From Gammaproteobacteria bacterium (GTDB lineage: Bacteria > Pseudomonadota > Gammaproteobacteria > Steroidobacterales > XN24), in assembly GCA_029287575.1 (NCBI GenBank), contig JARFQW010000010.1, positions 1 through 64,000 on the forward strand: 64,000 bases of DNA, read 5' to 3'. Below are positions 1 to 7,920 of the stretch, piece by piece. The translations under genes were made by a program, and so were the position numbers. Numbering within the stretch: position 1 is the first letter of the stretch; each line of letters begins with the position of its first letter. The notes below the pieces were generated by a model. The model worked only from the letters and a program-made list of their open reading frames with translations. It was not told the origin of the DNA and did not search any database.

Positions 1-13
1 GTATAAGAGACAG
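1..13 (+). other. Probable sequencing-adapter remnant (Tn5/Nextera mosaic end)
   Basis: The first 13 bases, GTATAAGAGACAG, are identical to the 3' end of the 19-bp Tn5 mosaic end used in Nextera adapters. They sit at position 1, where untrimmed adapter would be expected at a contig end. Genomic sequence probably begins at about base 14. A chance match of 13 bases exactly at the edge is very unlikely. Confidence 0.85.
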
Positions 14-178
14 GAACGAGTGCGCGCGGCGCTGGGTCCTGACCACATATTCCGCCAGATCGACAACGCAGGGCACACGTTGCACTATGAAAGCGCGACC
101 GCGGAGAATCGCCAACTCCTGGCGTTTCTCCGCGGGAACGGCAGCGATACCGCGATGGGCCGGCAAGCGCCTCGCTGA
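2..178 (+). CDS. Alpha/beta hydrolase, C-terminal fragment
   Basis: This is the tail of a gene cut by the left edge; the reading frame is open from base 2 to a TGA at 176-178. The translated end contains the segment AGHTLHYE, which resembles the catalytic-histidine loop of alpha/beta hydrolases, followed by an amphipathic final helix (NRQLLAFLRGN). The nucleophile and acid are off the window, so the substrate cannot be inferred. The first four codons are probably adapter and not coding. Confidence 0.5.
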   Translation, partial: YKRQERVRAALGPDHIFRQIDNAGHTLHYESATAENRQLLAFLRGNGSDTAMGRQAPR

Positions 179-213
179 GTGAATTCTCGTTGCACCCTGT
201 TCGGAGCCTTCCG

Positions 214-639
214 ATGCCTCACAAACTCTCCAGGGAAGATCTTGAGTTCGTTCACCGGTTCGAGTCATGCGGCATGAGACCGGGAGACTTCGATCACCGC
301 GCTCATGTCAGGCTCGCCTATTGCTACCTGGCACAACACGACACCGAGACCGCCCGCCGGATGATGAGCCAGGCCTTGCGGGCTTTTCTCGCGGCCAACG
401 CCGTGGACCCCGGCAAGTACCACGAGACGCTGACGACCGCCTGGATCCGCGCGGTCCGGCACTTCATGGGCAGGCAGGTGGCCAACGATTCTGCCAGCGG
501 CTTTATCGACGAAAACCCCGTCCTGCTGAATCCGGCAATCATGCTGACCCACTACTCCGCCGAGGTGCTGTTTTCCGACGAGGCGCGTCGGCGGTACGTC
601 GAGCCGGACCTGGATCCGATACCCCAAGAGAACGCATGA
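214..639 (+). CDS. Conserved hypothetical protein (141 aa)
   Basis: I do not recognise a characterised family. The protein is soluble, without signal peptide or membrane segment, and has conserved-looking His/aromatic motifs: FDHRAH near residue 28, a YHETLT segment near 69 followed by a Trp, and a C-terminal LTHYSAE. Proteins of this pattern occur as short conserved hypotheticals in proteobacteria. I chose ATG 214 because GGAG lies at 203-206 with 7-nt spacing; an in-frame TTG at 190 has no clear ribosome site. The gene is followed 82 bases later by a DJ-1/PfpI gene on the same strand. Confidence 0.6.
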   Translation: MPHKLSREDLEFVHRFESCGMRPGDFDHRAHVRLAYCYLAQHDTETARRMMSQALRAFLAANAVDPGKYHETLTTAWIRAVRHFMGRQVANDSASGFIDENPVLLNPAIMLTHYSAEVLFSDEARRRYVEPDLDPIPQENA

Positions 640-721
640 CGACGGCGCCGGAGCGGCGCAATCCGTTCCCCGCGGCGGGCATTGCAAAGCGAAATCAGAA
701 CAATCCGGGAGATTCTCCACG

Positions 722-1342
722 ATGCAAACACCGTCTCGTTCCGTTGCTGTGGTTCTCTTCCCTGACTTCGAACTTCTGGACGTGTTCGGCCCGCTGGAGA
801 TGTACGGCATGGCGCCCGAAACGTTCCACCTCCACCTGGTCGCCGAGAAGGCCGGGCCGGTTGCCAGCCGGCAAGGCCCGATTTCCGTCGCAGAGCGCGC
901 GTTTGCGGAGAACCGGCAGTACGATCTTCTGCTGGTCCCGGGAGGCCAGGGTACGCGGACGGAAGTCGACAACCCGGTGATCCTCGACTGGCTCGCGGCT
1001 CAGGCCGGCCGGGCCGAGTACGTCTGCTCCGTTTGCACCGGCAGCGCATTGCTGGCCCGGGCGGGCCTGCTGGACGGGGTTCGGGCCACGACCAACAAAA
1101 TGGCCTTTGCCTGGGTTGCCGCGCAGCGGGAGCAGGTGAAATGGGAGAAGGAAGCCCGATGGGTAGAAGACGGCAGGTTCTTTACGTCCTCCGGGGTCTC
1201 GGCCGGGATGGACATGAGCCTGGCGATGATCGCCCGCATTCTGGACCAGCAGACCGCCGAACAGTTCGCCTGCTGGGCCGAGTATGAATGGCACCAGGAT
1301 GCCGGCTGGGATCCCTTCGCCCGGATCCACGGGCTGGTTTAG
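722..1342 (+). CDS. DJ-1/PfpI family protein (isonitrile hydratase-like)
   Basis: A 206-residue class-I glutamine-amidotransferase-like fold protein. The N-terminal strand carries VLFPDFELLDVFGPLE, followed by LVPGGQGT near 71-78. The nucleophile elbow is SVCTGSALLA with Cys105. The trailing AGLLDGVRATTN matches the isonitrile hydratase/transcription-regulator-like branch of the superfamily, but there is no DNA-binding domain here. The substrate is unknown. It is cytoplasmic, with a GGGAG-type ribosome site just before ATG 722. Confidence 0.8.
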   Translation: MQTPSRSVAVVLFPDFELLDVFGPLEMYGMAPETFHLHLVAEKAGPVASRQGPISVAERAFAENRQYDLLLVPGGQGTRTEVDNPVILDWLAAQAGRAEYVCSVCTGSALLARAGLLDGVRATTNKMAFAWVAAQREQVKWEKEARWVEDGRFFTSSGVSAGMDMSLAMIARILDQQTAEQFACWAEYEWHQDAGWDPFARIHGLV

Positions 1343-1372
1343 CCCCCTTTCCTGATTTCCCGGTACGGAGTC

Positions 1373-1903
1373 CTAGTCGGAGGCCCTGGAAGCGCCAAGC
1401 AGTTCCCGGATCCTCGCCTCCGTTACGGCGTAGTCGCCCTCGCCGATTTTCCGGTACACGATCCGGCCCTCTCTGTCGATCAGATACAGCGTGGGCCAGG
1501 CACGATTCTCATACGCCCTCCAGGTCGAAAAATCATTGTCGATAGCAACGGCATACTCGATGCCGCTGGCTTCCACGTATTCAGCGACGTTCGATACATC
1601 GGCCTCGAAGGCAAACTCGGGCGAATGGACGGCCAGCACCACGAGACCCTCGTCGGCATAACGCTCGTGCCACTGCATGACGTAGGGCTCCACGTTCTTG
1701 CAGTTCCGGCAGGCAAAGGTCCAGAACTCCACCAGCACGACCCGCCCCCTGAGTTCTTCCATGCTCAGAGGCACGGAATTCAGCCAGGTCTCGGCCGTGA
1801 CTTCCGGAGCCTTCGGTAAGGCCGCCGCTGAGGAACCCGGCACGATCATCGCAAGGACGGAGGCAGCGATGAGCGTCACCATGAGTGGCCGCAGAACGTT
1901 CAT
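1373..1903 (-). CDS. Secreted TlpA/ResA-like thioredoxin-fold protein
   Basis: A 176-residue protein with an N-terminal hydrophobic segment (about residues 5-27) that looks like a signal peptide. It is followed by a thioredoxin-like domain with the redox motif CRNC (Cys65, Cys68) and a typical cis-Pro region (RAWPTLYLIDREGRIVYR). The motif FWTFACRNCKN resembles the periplasmic domain of DipZ-type proteins. It probably acts as a periplasmic thiol:disulfide oxidoreductase. It is convergent with the DJ-1 gene and no cytochrome-c maturation genes are near, so its partner is unknown. Confidence 0.75.
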   Translation of the reverse strand: MNVLRPLMVTLIAASVLAMIVPGSSAAALPKAPEVTAETWLNSVPLSMEELRGRVVLVEFWTFACRNCKNVEPYVMQWHERYADEGLVVLAVHSPEFAFEADVSNVAEYVEASGIEYAVAIDNDFSTWRAYENRAWPTLYLIDREGRIVYRKIGEGDYAVTEARIRELLGASRASD

Positions 1904-2059
1904 ACCCCGAGATAGACGCCACCGGATCCGGGAAGTTTCACGGTGTCGGGGCAGGTCGGGCCAGCGTCAACCGGGGGGTCCCGCGATACAGGAATGTCAT
2001 CCGCTTGGACTATCCTGTGTTCTTCATCGTCTGTCTCTTACCCATGCCGGAGGTGATCC

Positions 2060-2413
2060 ATGGCATACGTGGACGGGTTCGTGGCTGCGGTACCTACGGA
2101 CAGCAAAGCTGCTTACAAAAAACACGCCGAAGACGCGGCCGTGGTCTTCAGGGACCATGGGGCGCTGCAGGTAGTGGAATGCTGGGGCGACGACGTGCCC
2201 GACGGCAAGCTGACGTCTTTCCCTATGGCCGTGCAGTGCAAGGCCGGTGAAACCGTCGTCTTCTCGTGGATCCTCTGGCCCTCACGGGAGGCTCGCAACG
2301 AGGGCGTGGAAAAAGTGATGAAGGATCCCCGCCTGAGCCCGGAAGAAAACCCCATGCCGTTTGACGGTCAGCGCATGATTTTCGGAGGATTTCACATTCT
2401 GGTCGATGAGTGA
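2060..2413 (+). CDS. DUF1428 family protein
   Basis: A 117-residue protein beginning MAYVDGFVAAVP and containing HGALQVVECWGDDVPDGK, FSWILWPSREARNEG and the closing MPFDGQRMIFGGF, all hallmarks of the DUF1428 (YbaA-like) family, a ferredoxin-like alpha/beta-barrel fold. Length equals that of the family. The biochemical role is unknown. It is a single-gene unit with GGAGG at 2049-2053 before ATG 2060. Confidence 0.9.
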   Translation: MAYVDGFVAAVPTDSKAAYKKHAEDAAVVFRDHGALQVVECWGDDVPDGKLTSFPMAVQCKAGETVVFSWILWPSREARNEGVEKVMKDPRLSPEENPMPFDGQRMIFGGFHILVDE

Positions 2414-2510
2414 GTCGATCGGCGCGCTCGCGGTTTGCCCGGAGCATTAACCGGGTCCATAAGCCGGGATGTTCTGGGTAAACGCGATGCATCCGCCCCG
2501 GAGATTCACC

Positions 2511-2939
2511 ATGGCGAAACGCACTGCCAGACGCCGTCAGCGTGTGCTTCGACAAGCCACCGATCTGATGTTCGCCACCCCGCAGGTCATGGCCCTTCGT
2601 CTCTCCCGCATGGCTCTGGCCGGCCCGTCTCTTTCGCGGCGAGACCGACGGGAGTTCACAACGATGGGGACCGAGAAGGTTACGGCCTTCGCACAGTCCT
2701 GGAACGCCATGACTCTCCAGGCCCTGCGCTTCAGTCAGGCACTGGCTCTCGAGTGCTGGACAGCCGCCGGGGCTGCCTGGGGGGCACCGGGCCGTCAGTC
2801 CGCGTTGCCCCGAAGGCTAACGGACCCTCGGCGCCTCGAGGCCGCGGCACTGGATACGTTCGGCAAGGGCCTGGCACCCATCCGTCGGCGGGCGGTAGGT
2901 AACGCGCGCCGCTTGAACCGGCAGGCCCGCTCTCGCTGA
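2511..2939 (+). CDS. Phasin-like polyhydroxyalkanoate granule-associated protein
   Basis: A 142-residue basic helical protein. The central part (MALRLSRMALAGPSLSRRDRREF...EKVTAFAQSWNAM) resembles polyhydroxyalkanoate granule-associated phasins, which coat storage granules. The termini are Arg-rich. I chose ATG 2511 because GGAGA lies at 2500-2504 with 6-nt spacing; an upstream in-frame ATG at 2469 has no ribosome site. No PHA synthase gene is in the window, so the assignment rests on sequence pattern alone. Confidence 0.55.
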   Translation: MAKRTARRRQRVLRQATDLMFATPQVMALRLSRMALAGPSLSRRDRREFTTMGTEKVTAFAQSWNAMTLQALRFSQALALECWTAAGAAWGAPGRQSALPRRLTDPRRLEAAALDTFGKGLAPIRRRAVGNARRLNRQARSR

Positions 2940-3229
2940 TGATCGAGGCGAATCGTTGCATCATCTTCCCGACCGGGCCCCGGGCCAGGTTCGCCCTGAC
3001 ACCTTCCTCATGCTCCGCCAACCGCAGCATCCGCTGTGATTGGCGCACCGATCACTCCGCGACCGTCCGGCGTTTCGAGCATCCTGCCCGTAGCTCCCGG
3101 GAACAGGCGCAACCGATGGCCGGCAGCGCGAATAGCGTCTACCCTTCGATGACAGCCCGCTGGCGCGAAATGCGTATTCGGGCGAACCAGTATGAATAAA
3201 TCCGTCGACTCGGCCTGGAGGGAAACACG

Positions 3230-3682
3230 ATGACTCGAGCCCGTAGTTCTCTGGCAGCCATTGGCGCCATGCTGGTCCTGATCTCGTCGGGTTCGGCCAA
3301 CGCCGCCGAGCCAGCGCTTGTGATCGGCACCGACGCGGCGGATATCCAGTGGGGCTCCTGTCCCGAATTCTTCCCCGCGGGCTGCGAAATTGCAGTGCTG
3401 CACGGCGATCCCGGCAAGCCCAATGCGGATATCTTTTTCAAGGTACCCGCTGACTATACGATTCCTCTGCATACCCACACATCGGCGGAACGGATGGTGC
3501 TCGTCTCGGGCACCTTGCGGGTCACCTATGCTGGCCAGGAAGCGTCTGTGATCCGCACCGGAAATTATGCGTATGGTCCGCCCGAGCGGCCTCACGAAGC
3601 GTATTGCGAGCCGGGCGACGCCTGTATCTTGTTCATCGCGTTCGAACAGCCCGTCGACGCCTTTCCGATCACCAGACCCTGA
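3230..3682 (+). CDS. Secreted cupin-domain protein
   Basis: A 150-residue protein with a clear signal peptide (cleavage likely after SANAA, residue 26) and a single cupin barrel. The first cupin motif contains PLHTHTSAERMVLVSG (His81, His83, Glu87) and the second RPHEAYCEPG (His122), so the usual metal ligands are present. It contains four or more Cys (44, 52, 126, 132), suggesting periplasmic disulfides. Substrate is unknown. GGAGG lies about 10 bases before ATG 3230. The 290 bases upstream (2940-3229) show no convincing gene. Confidence 0.75.
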   Translation: MTRARSSLAAIGAMLVLISSGSANAAEPALVIGTDAADIQWGSCPEFFPAGCEIAVLHGDPGKPNADIFFKVPADYTIPLHTHTSAERMVLVSGTLRVTYAGQEASVIRTGNYAYGPPERPHEAYCEPGDACILFIAFEQPVDAFPITRP

Positions 3683-3694
3683 ACTGCCCCCGGT

Positions 3695-3739
3695 GCCGGC
3701 CTGACGATGGGCCGGCTCACCGGTCTGAAGACAGGACCG
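3695..3739 (+). promoter_or_regulatory. Two-hairpin leader, possible guanidine-II (mini-ykkC) riboswitch
   Basis: Upstream of the SugE/Gdx gene a 9-bp stem (3695-3703 with 3708-3716, the inner two pairs G-U wobbles) closes an ACGA tetraloop, the ACGR loop that defines guanidine-II hairpins. A second hairpin follows (3721-3727 with 3732-3739, one bulge) but its loop is AAGA, not ACGR. In known guanidine-II riboswitches both loops are ACGR. The gene context is right, the second loop is not, so this is only a candidate. Confidence 0.3.
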
Positions 3740-3779
3740 ATCTCACCCGGAATCTTGCCGGCTATCAGGAGACCCTCTC

Positions 3780-4109
3780 ATGGCATGGCCATTGCTGATC
3801 CTCGCGGGTCTGTTTGAAATCGCCTGGGCCATCGGCCTGAAATACGCGGACGGTTTCTCCCGCCCTCTTCCCACCGTCCTGACGATCGCGGCAATGATCA
3901 TCAGCGTGTGGCTTCTGGGCATGGCCATGAAGTCCCTGCCCGTGGGCACGGCCTATGCCGTATGGGTCGGAGTCGGCGCCGTGGGCACGGTGATTCTGGG
4001 CATCGTGCTGTTCAAGGAACCGGCCGGGTTGCTGCGATTGGTCAGCGTGGGCCTGATCGTGGCAGGTATTGTTGGACTGAAACTGGCCACGCCGGCAACT
4101 CATGCCTGA
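3780..4109 (+). CDS. sugE: SMR-family guanidinium exporter SugE/Gdx
   Basis: A 109-residue, four-helix small multidrug resistance protein. The first helix carries the essential Glu13 in [17 protein letters not shown]; this Glu-Ile-Ala-Trp sequence is typical of the SugE/Gdx branch rather than EmrE. The third helix has [17 protein letters not shown]. Family members export guanidinium in exchange for protons as dual-topology dimers in the inner membrane. AGGAG lies 8 bases before ATG 3780. The leader contains two hairpins that may be a guanidine sensor. Confidence 0.9.
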   Translation: MAWPLLILAGLFEIAWAIGLKYADGFSRPLPTVLTIAAMIISVWLLGMAMKSLPVGTAYAVWVGVGAVGTVILGIVLFKEPAGLLRLVSVGLIVAGIVGLKLATPATHA

Positions 4110-4174
4110 ACCCAACGCGGTCGACCAGGAAGGAGCGAAGTGGGGATCCCGATGTCCGAGCCTACTTCCATGGC

Positions 4175-4492
4175 GTGCCCGCTGAGCGGCAGGCGCTCAT
4201 GGACGAACTGCACACGTTCATCATGAAGCTGTATCCAGACGCGGACACGGGCCTGTCCTGGGGCATGCCGACTTACCGGTCGGGAGACGGCTGGGTCAGC
4301 ATCGCCAATCAGAAGCGCTACATCTCCCTGTACACCTGCGGGGCCGAGCATCTGGCCGCGTTCAGGAAACTTCAGCCCGGTGTGAGAACCGGCAAGGGCT
4401 GCATTAATCTCAAACCCACCGAGCCGCTCCCACTGGCCGACCCGGAGTCTGTCATCCGCTCTGCCATGGAAATGCGCAAACCCGCGAAATAA
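4175..4492 (+). CDS. DUF1801 family protein, start uncertain
   Basis: The frame encodes VRAYFHGVPAERQALMDELH, GLSWGMPTYRSGDGWVSIANQKRYISLY and TGKGCINLK, the pattern of DUF1801 (YdhG/YjhT-like) proteins. Homology clearly begins near base 4151, but the frame has no ATG, GTG or TTG there. The first usable starts are GTG 4175 and ATG 4199. A good AGGAG (4131-4135) precedes a GTG at 4140 and an ATG at 4152 that are in other frames. A one-base frameshift between about 4140 and 4165, real or from assembly, would restore a normal start. Confidence 0.65.
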   Translation: MPAERQALMDELHTFIMKLYPDADTGLSWGMPTYRSGDGWVSIANQKRYISLYTCGAEHLAAFRKLQPGVRTGKGCINLKPTEPLPLADPESVIRSAMEMRKPAK

Positions 4493-4574
4493 TAACCGCC
4501 CCGCCTCGGTCTGTTCCTTCAACGCCGGCAATGCCGGAACCGGATCAAGCTGCGGTCACCCGGCGGGGATATTC

Positions 4575-5054
4575 ATGAAAAAAGTCATACTGCTTCTGAT
4601 CACGCACCTGGCGGTAGGTATCGCCGGTTTTGCCGCCGGCATCTACTTCCTGCCGATTCTCACGGCGCCGCCCGCCCCGACTCAGGCCGAAGTTGAGGCA
4701 GTGGCGAGGACCGCCACCTACAGCGGGGAATTCCGAAGAGATCTCGCCGACAGCGATGCGCTGCACTGGGGTGAGGGCACGATATCGGTATCCCGGGACA
4801 CGATTTCCCTGATGGGCTCGGTGTCTCCCGGACCGGACTATAAGCTCTACCTGTCGCCGGAGTTCGTCGAGACCGAGGCGGACTTCGAGCGTTTGAAAAG
4901 CCGCATGGCACGGGTCGGTGACGTGAAGACCTTCGACAACTTTCTGGTCGCTGTCCCGGCGACGTTGAATCCGGACGATTACACTACCGTGATCGTCTGG
5001 TGCGAGTCTTTTGGTGAATTCATTACCGCCGCACAATACCGGCAGCCCAATTGA
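4575..5054 (+). CDS. Membrane-anchored DM13-domain protein
   Basis: A 159-residue protein with an N-terminal membrane anchor or uncleaved signal (residues 4-30) and an exported domain. The segment HWGEGTISVSRDTISLMGSV...PGPDYKLYLSP followed by FLVAVPATLNPDDYTTVIVWCESFGEFITAA is the DM13 domain, including its single conserved Cys in VWCESF. DM13 domains are proposed to be redox-active, electron-transfer-related beta-sandwiches. The next gene overlaps its 3' end, so the two may be translated together. Confidence 0.8.
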   Translation: MKKVILLLITHLAVGIAGFAAGIYFLPILTAPPAPTQAEVEAVARTATYSGEFRRDLADSDALHWGEGTISVSRDTISLMGSVSPGPDYKLYLSPEFVETEADFERLKSRMARVGDVKTFDNFLVAVPATLNPDDYTTVIVWCESFGEFITAAQYRQPN

Positions 5055-5535
5055 GGACCGGCCCGTCACGCTTGTTCCGGCGCGGCCGGAAGAAGCCGAC
5101 ATTCTTGGCGACCTGGCCATCCGGTCAAAAGCTTTCTGGGGATACGATCAAGCGTTCCTGGCAGCCTGCCGCGAGGAACTGACCGTCGAATCCGACGCCA
5201 TCGACTCGCCTGAAAACCACTATGCGGTGGCACGAATCGGGAAGATCATCGCTGGTTTTTATGCGCTTGCGCAGCTGCGCGACAACCAGTGGGAACTCGA
5301 CGCGCTCTTCGTGGATCCGCCGTTTATCGGGCGGGGCATCGGCTCACGATTGCTGGCCCACGCCGTGGAGACCGCAGTCGCAGCGGGGGGCCGTTCGATC
5401 AGAGTCCAGAGTGATCCCTGGGCGGAGACATTCTATCGACGCGCCGGAGCCATACCCGTGGGTTTCGAGCCCTCGGGCAGTATCCCGGGCCGGATCCTGC
5501 CGGTTCTCGAACTCGTCCCGGTCGGTTCGGCATGA
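5014..5535 (+). CDS. GNAT-family N-acetyltransferase
   Basis: A protein of about 173 residues with the GNAT acetyl-CoA motif A: LDALFVDPPFIGRGIGSRLLAHAVETA, including the GRGIGS pyrophosphate loop. A motif B-like segment WAETFYRRAGAIPVGFEP follows. The N-terminus overlaps the DM13 gene by about 40 bases. GTG 5014 and TTG 5011 are the only near starts, and conserved sequence (VTLVPARPEEADIL) starts about 15 codons later. The acceptor substrate is unknown. Confidence 0.8.
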   Translation: MNSLPPHNTGSPIEDRPVTLVPARPEEADILGDLAIRSKAFWGYDQAFLAACREELTVESDAIDSPENHYAVARIGKIIAGFYALAQLRDNQWELDALFVDPPFIGRGIGSRLLAHAVETAVAAGGRSIRVQSDPWAETFYRRAGAIPVGFEPSGSIPGRILPVLELVPVGSA

Positions 5536-5608
5536 TCGCCGCCCATACCTGCCGGACCCGTTGGCGTCGAACGAATCCGTTCGCCGGCGCACTCAATCCA
5601 CCAGGCGA

Positions 5609-5671
5609 ATGAAGCGGGTTTGCTTCTATCTTGGCCTCGGCGCCCTGCTCACGCACGAGCTGGACGCAATG
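5609..5671 (+). pseudogene. Remnant of a small membrane protein (YLGLG..THELDAM family)
   Basis: From ATG 5609 the frame encodes MKRVCFYLGLGALLTHELDAM, which resembles the first helix of a family of short membrane proteins (DUF6713-like, from memory) that normally continues with further helices. Here the similarity stops abruptly at about 5671; the downstream frame is low-complexity and hydrophilic and runs into the next gene. It looks like a gene truncated by a deletion. The family assignment is uncertain. Confidence 0.35.
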
Positions 5672-5873
5672 ACGTACTCGGCCGTGACTCCACCGACGAA
5701 GAGCGGGCATACCTCTGCTCCGGCGGCGAGCGGTTCTGACGTCCGCGGGACCGAGCGGGACGGCGGGTGTCCGGCCGCAGTTACTGAAGCATCCGCCGCG
5801 TCCCGGACACTGTGTTTCTGTGTGCGGGGTCACGGCATGAGCGCTGAGGCTGCGCTCATCATGGGCGGCGATC
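5672..5873. other. Intergenic stretch with two inverted repeats
   Basis: No gene is supported here. Two inverted repeats are visible. GTGTCCGG at 5767-5774 pairs with CCGGACAC at 5803-5810 (28-base loop). ATGAGCGC at 5837-5844 pairs perfectly with GCGCTCAT at 5852-5859 (7-base loop) and lies just ahead of the VOC gene at 5874. Neither is followed by a T-run, so they are not typical terminators. The second could affect translation of the next gene. Confidence 0.4.
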
Positions 5874-6533
5874 ATGCGTTACGAAATCGATCATGCCTTT
5901 GTCTGGACGGCCGCCGGGGCCCCGGCGGCCGATCGATTGGTCTCGCTCGGCTTCACCGAGGCATCCAGCCGGGAGCATCCGGGTCAGGGAACGGCTAATC
6001 GTCGTTTCGTTTTTCGCAACGCCATGCTCGAGTTCCTCTGGGTGCGCGACGAACGCGAGGCGCTCACAGCCGGCGGTGGCCGCCTGAAGCTTCTGGATCG
6101 GTGGCGTCGCCGGAACAACGGGGCCTCCCCGTTCGGTCTGTGTTTGCGCCCGGCCGATGGCGATGCCCGGGCCGGCGAGCCTTTCCCCTCCTGGGACTAT
6201 CGGCCGTCCTGGCTGCCCTCGGCGTGGTCCATTCAAGTGGACCAAGGCAGCGAATCCCCGGCCTCACCACTCCTGTTCTGCCTGCCATTCTCGAGCGGGT
6301 CCGACCACACGGGCCGCACGCCCGCCCACCCGTCAGGCGTCAGCTCGCTAACGGGCCTCCGGATCGAGGGCCCCGGGCTCGGTGCGCTGCGCACACGTCT
6401 TCCCGATACGCTCGGCGCGGGTTTCGAAACGAGCGAAGGCAGCACCCCGGGGATGGATGTCATATTCGATCGCCGGGCCCGTGGCATATCCTTCGATCTC
6501 TCACCGGCCCTGCCGATTCGGCTTCACTGGTAG
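5874..6533 (+). CDS. VOC/glyoxalase-like superfamily protein
   Basis: A 219-residue protein. The N-terminal part (IDHAFVWTAAGAPAADRLVSLGFTEA, HPGQGTANRRFVFRNAMLEFLWV) is typical of a glyoxalase-like branch of the vicinal-oxygen-chelate superfamily. The C-terminal half carries a second, more divergent module (SLTGLRIEGPGLGALRTRLPDTLGAGFE). A metal-binding His is visible in IDHAF. The reaction is unknown. It is convergent with mnmE with 34 bases between them. Confidence 0.7.
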   Translation: MRYEIDHAFVWTAAGAPAADRLVSLGFTEASSREHPGQGTANRRFVFRNAMLEFLWVRDEREALTAGGGRLKLLDRWRRRNNGASPFGLCLRPADGDARAGEPFPSWDYRPSWLPSAWSIQVDQGSESPASPLLFCLPFSSGSDHTGRTPAHPSGVSSLTGLRIEGPGLGALRTRLPDTLGAGFETSEGSTPGMDVIFDRRARGISFDLSPALPIRLHW

Positions 6534-6567
6534 GCGAGACCCTGCGCCGGGAATATCCGCAGCGCGC

Positions 6568-7920
6568 CTACTTGCCGATACAGAACGTGGAGAAAATTCG
6601 GCCGAGCAGGTCCTCGGTCGTGACCACGCCGGTGATCTCGCCGAGCTGGTCCTGTGCCAGTCTCAGTTCCTCGGCCATGAGCTCACCGTCTTTCGCCGCA
6701 GTGAGGTGCTCCCGGGCGGCGAATACGTGGCCCCTGGCATCTCTGAGCGCCGCGAGGTGTCGGCGGCGTGCCGACAGCGCCCCGCCGGCTTCCGGATGAA
6801 ATCCCATGCAGGACTTCAGGTGTGCCTGCAGAAACTCGATGCCGGCGCCGTGGGTTGCCGACAGGGCGAGCGTCACCGGATCGGCCTGCCCGGCCACGAT
6901 GCCCGGGGCTTCTCCAGTGAGATCGATCTTGTTGCGGATGAGGGTGACCGGTATGCCTTCGGGCAGTTCATCTGGACCTGGAACTCCTGACGGGTCTGTG
7001 GCATCGACGACGAGGAGAACCCGGTCCGCCTTCGCCATTTCCATCCGCGCCCGTCGTACCCCCTCCTGTTCCACAATATCGGCGCCGTCCCTCAGCCCCG
7101 CCGTGTCAACGACATGCAGGGGCATGCCGTCGATCTGTATCTGCTGGCGCAGGAGATCCCGGGTCGTGCCCGGAAGATGCGTCACGATGGCCGACTCCTC
7201 GCCGGTAAGACAGTTGAGCAGGCTGGACTTGCCGGCGTTGGGCCGGCCGGCGATCACGACGGTCATCCCGTCCCTCAGCAGCCGGCCCTGGCGAGCGGTT
7301 TCCGTCAACCGCTCGAAACGCTCCAGCAGGGCGTCGACCTGCCCGACGACCTCGGCGTCAGCCAGGTAGTCCACTTCTTCCTCGGGGAAATCCAGGGTGG
7401 CCTCCACCCAGGCTCTGAGCCGTGTCAGCTCGTCGGTCAGCGCGTGGACCTGCTCGGAGAAGGCCCCCTGAAGGGAAGCAAGCGCGGCGGATGCGGCCTG
7501 CCGGGATCCACTCTCTATCAGGTCCGCAATTGCCTCGGCCTGCGCCAGATCGATGCGGTCATTGAGGAAGGCCCGCCGGGAGAATTCCCCCGGCTCGGCC
7601 ATGCGCGCGCCAGCCGCGACGCACGCTTCAACAATCAGCTCCACCAGCACCGGGCCGCCGTGGCAATGGAGTTCCACAACGTCTTCACCGGTAAACGATG
7701 CCGGTCCCGGAAAAACCAGCAGCAGACCTTCATCGAGGACATGTCCGTCAGCGTCCCGGAAGCGGCGCACCCGCGCCTCGCGCGGAGCCGGCAGGGAGCC
7801 GGCGACCGCCTGGCCGACCTTCAGGGCATCGGGGCCGGACAAGCGCACCACCGCGACGCCGCCGCGACCAGGCGCGGTTGCCGGCGCAACGAGTGTTTCG
7901 GTCTCCGCGATCAGCTTCAT
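6568..7920 (-). CDS. mnmE: tRNA-modification GTPase MnmE (TrmE)
   Basis: A 450-residue full-length MnmE, which with MnmG installs the carboxymethylaminomethyl group on U34 of tRNAs. Visible parts are the folate-binding N-domain (GRGGVAVVRLSGP), a helical domain, and the inserted G domain with GRPNAGKSS (225-233), DTAGLRD (272-278) and NKID (330-333). The C-terminus FCIGK carries catalytic Cys447. It is normally directly downstream of yidC; here a convergent hydrolase-OsmC gene is inserted between the two. No mnmG is in the window. Confidence 0.97.
   Translation of the reverse strand: MKLIAETETLVAPATAPGRGGVAVVRLSGPDALKVGQAVAGSLPAPREARVRRFRDADGHVLDEGLLLVFPGPASFTGEDVVELHCHGGPVLVELIVEACVAAGARMAEPGEFSRRAFLNDRIDLAQAEAIADLIESGSRQAASAALASLQGAFSEQVHALTDELTRLRAWVEATLDFPEEEVDYLADAEVVGQVDALLERFERLTETARQGRLLRDGMTVVIAGRPNAGKSSLLNCLTGEESAIVTHLPGTTRDLLRQQIQIDGMPLHVVDTAGLRDGADIVEQEGVRRARMEMAKADRVLLVVDATDPSGVPGPDELPEGIPVTLIRNKIDLTGEAPGIVAGQADPVTLALSATHGAGIEFLQAHLKSCMGFHPEAGGALSARRRHLAALRDARGHVFAAREHLTAAKDGELMAEELRLAQDQLGEITGVVTTEDLLGRIFSTFCIGK

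Noticed and set aside
2939-3199. 86-codon plus-strand frame between the phasin-like and cupin genes
   Set aside because: No ribosome site, no recognisable motif, and composition typical of a random frame.
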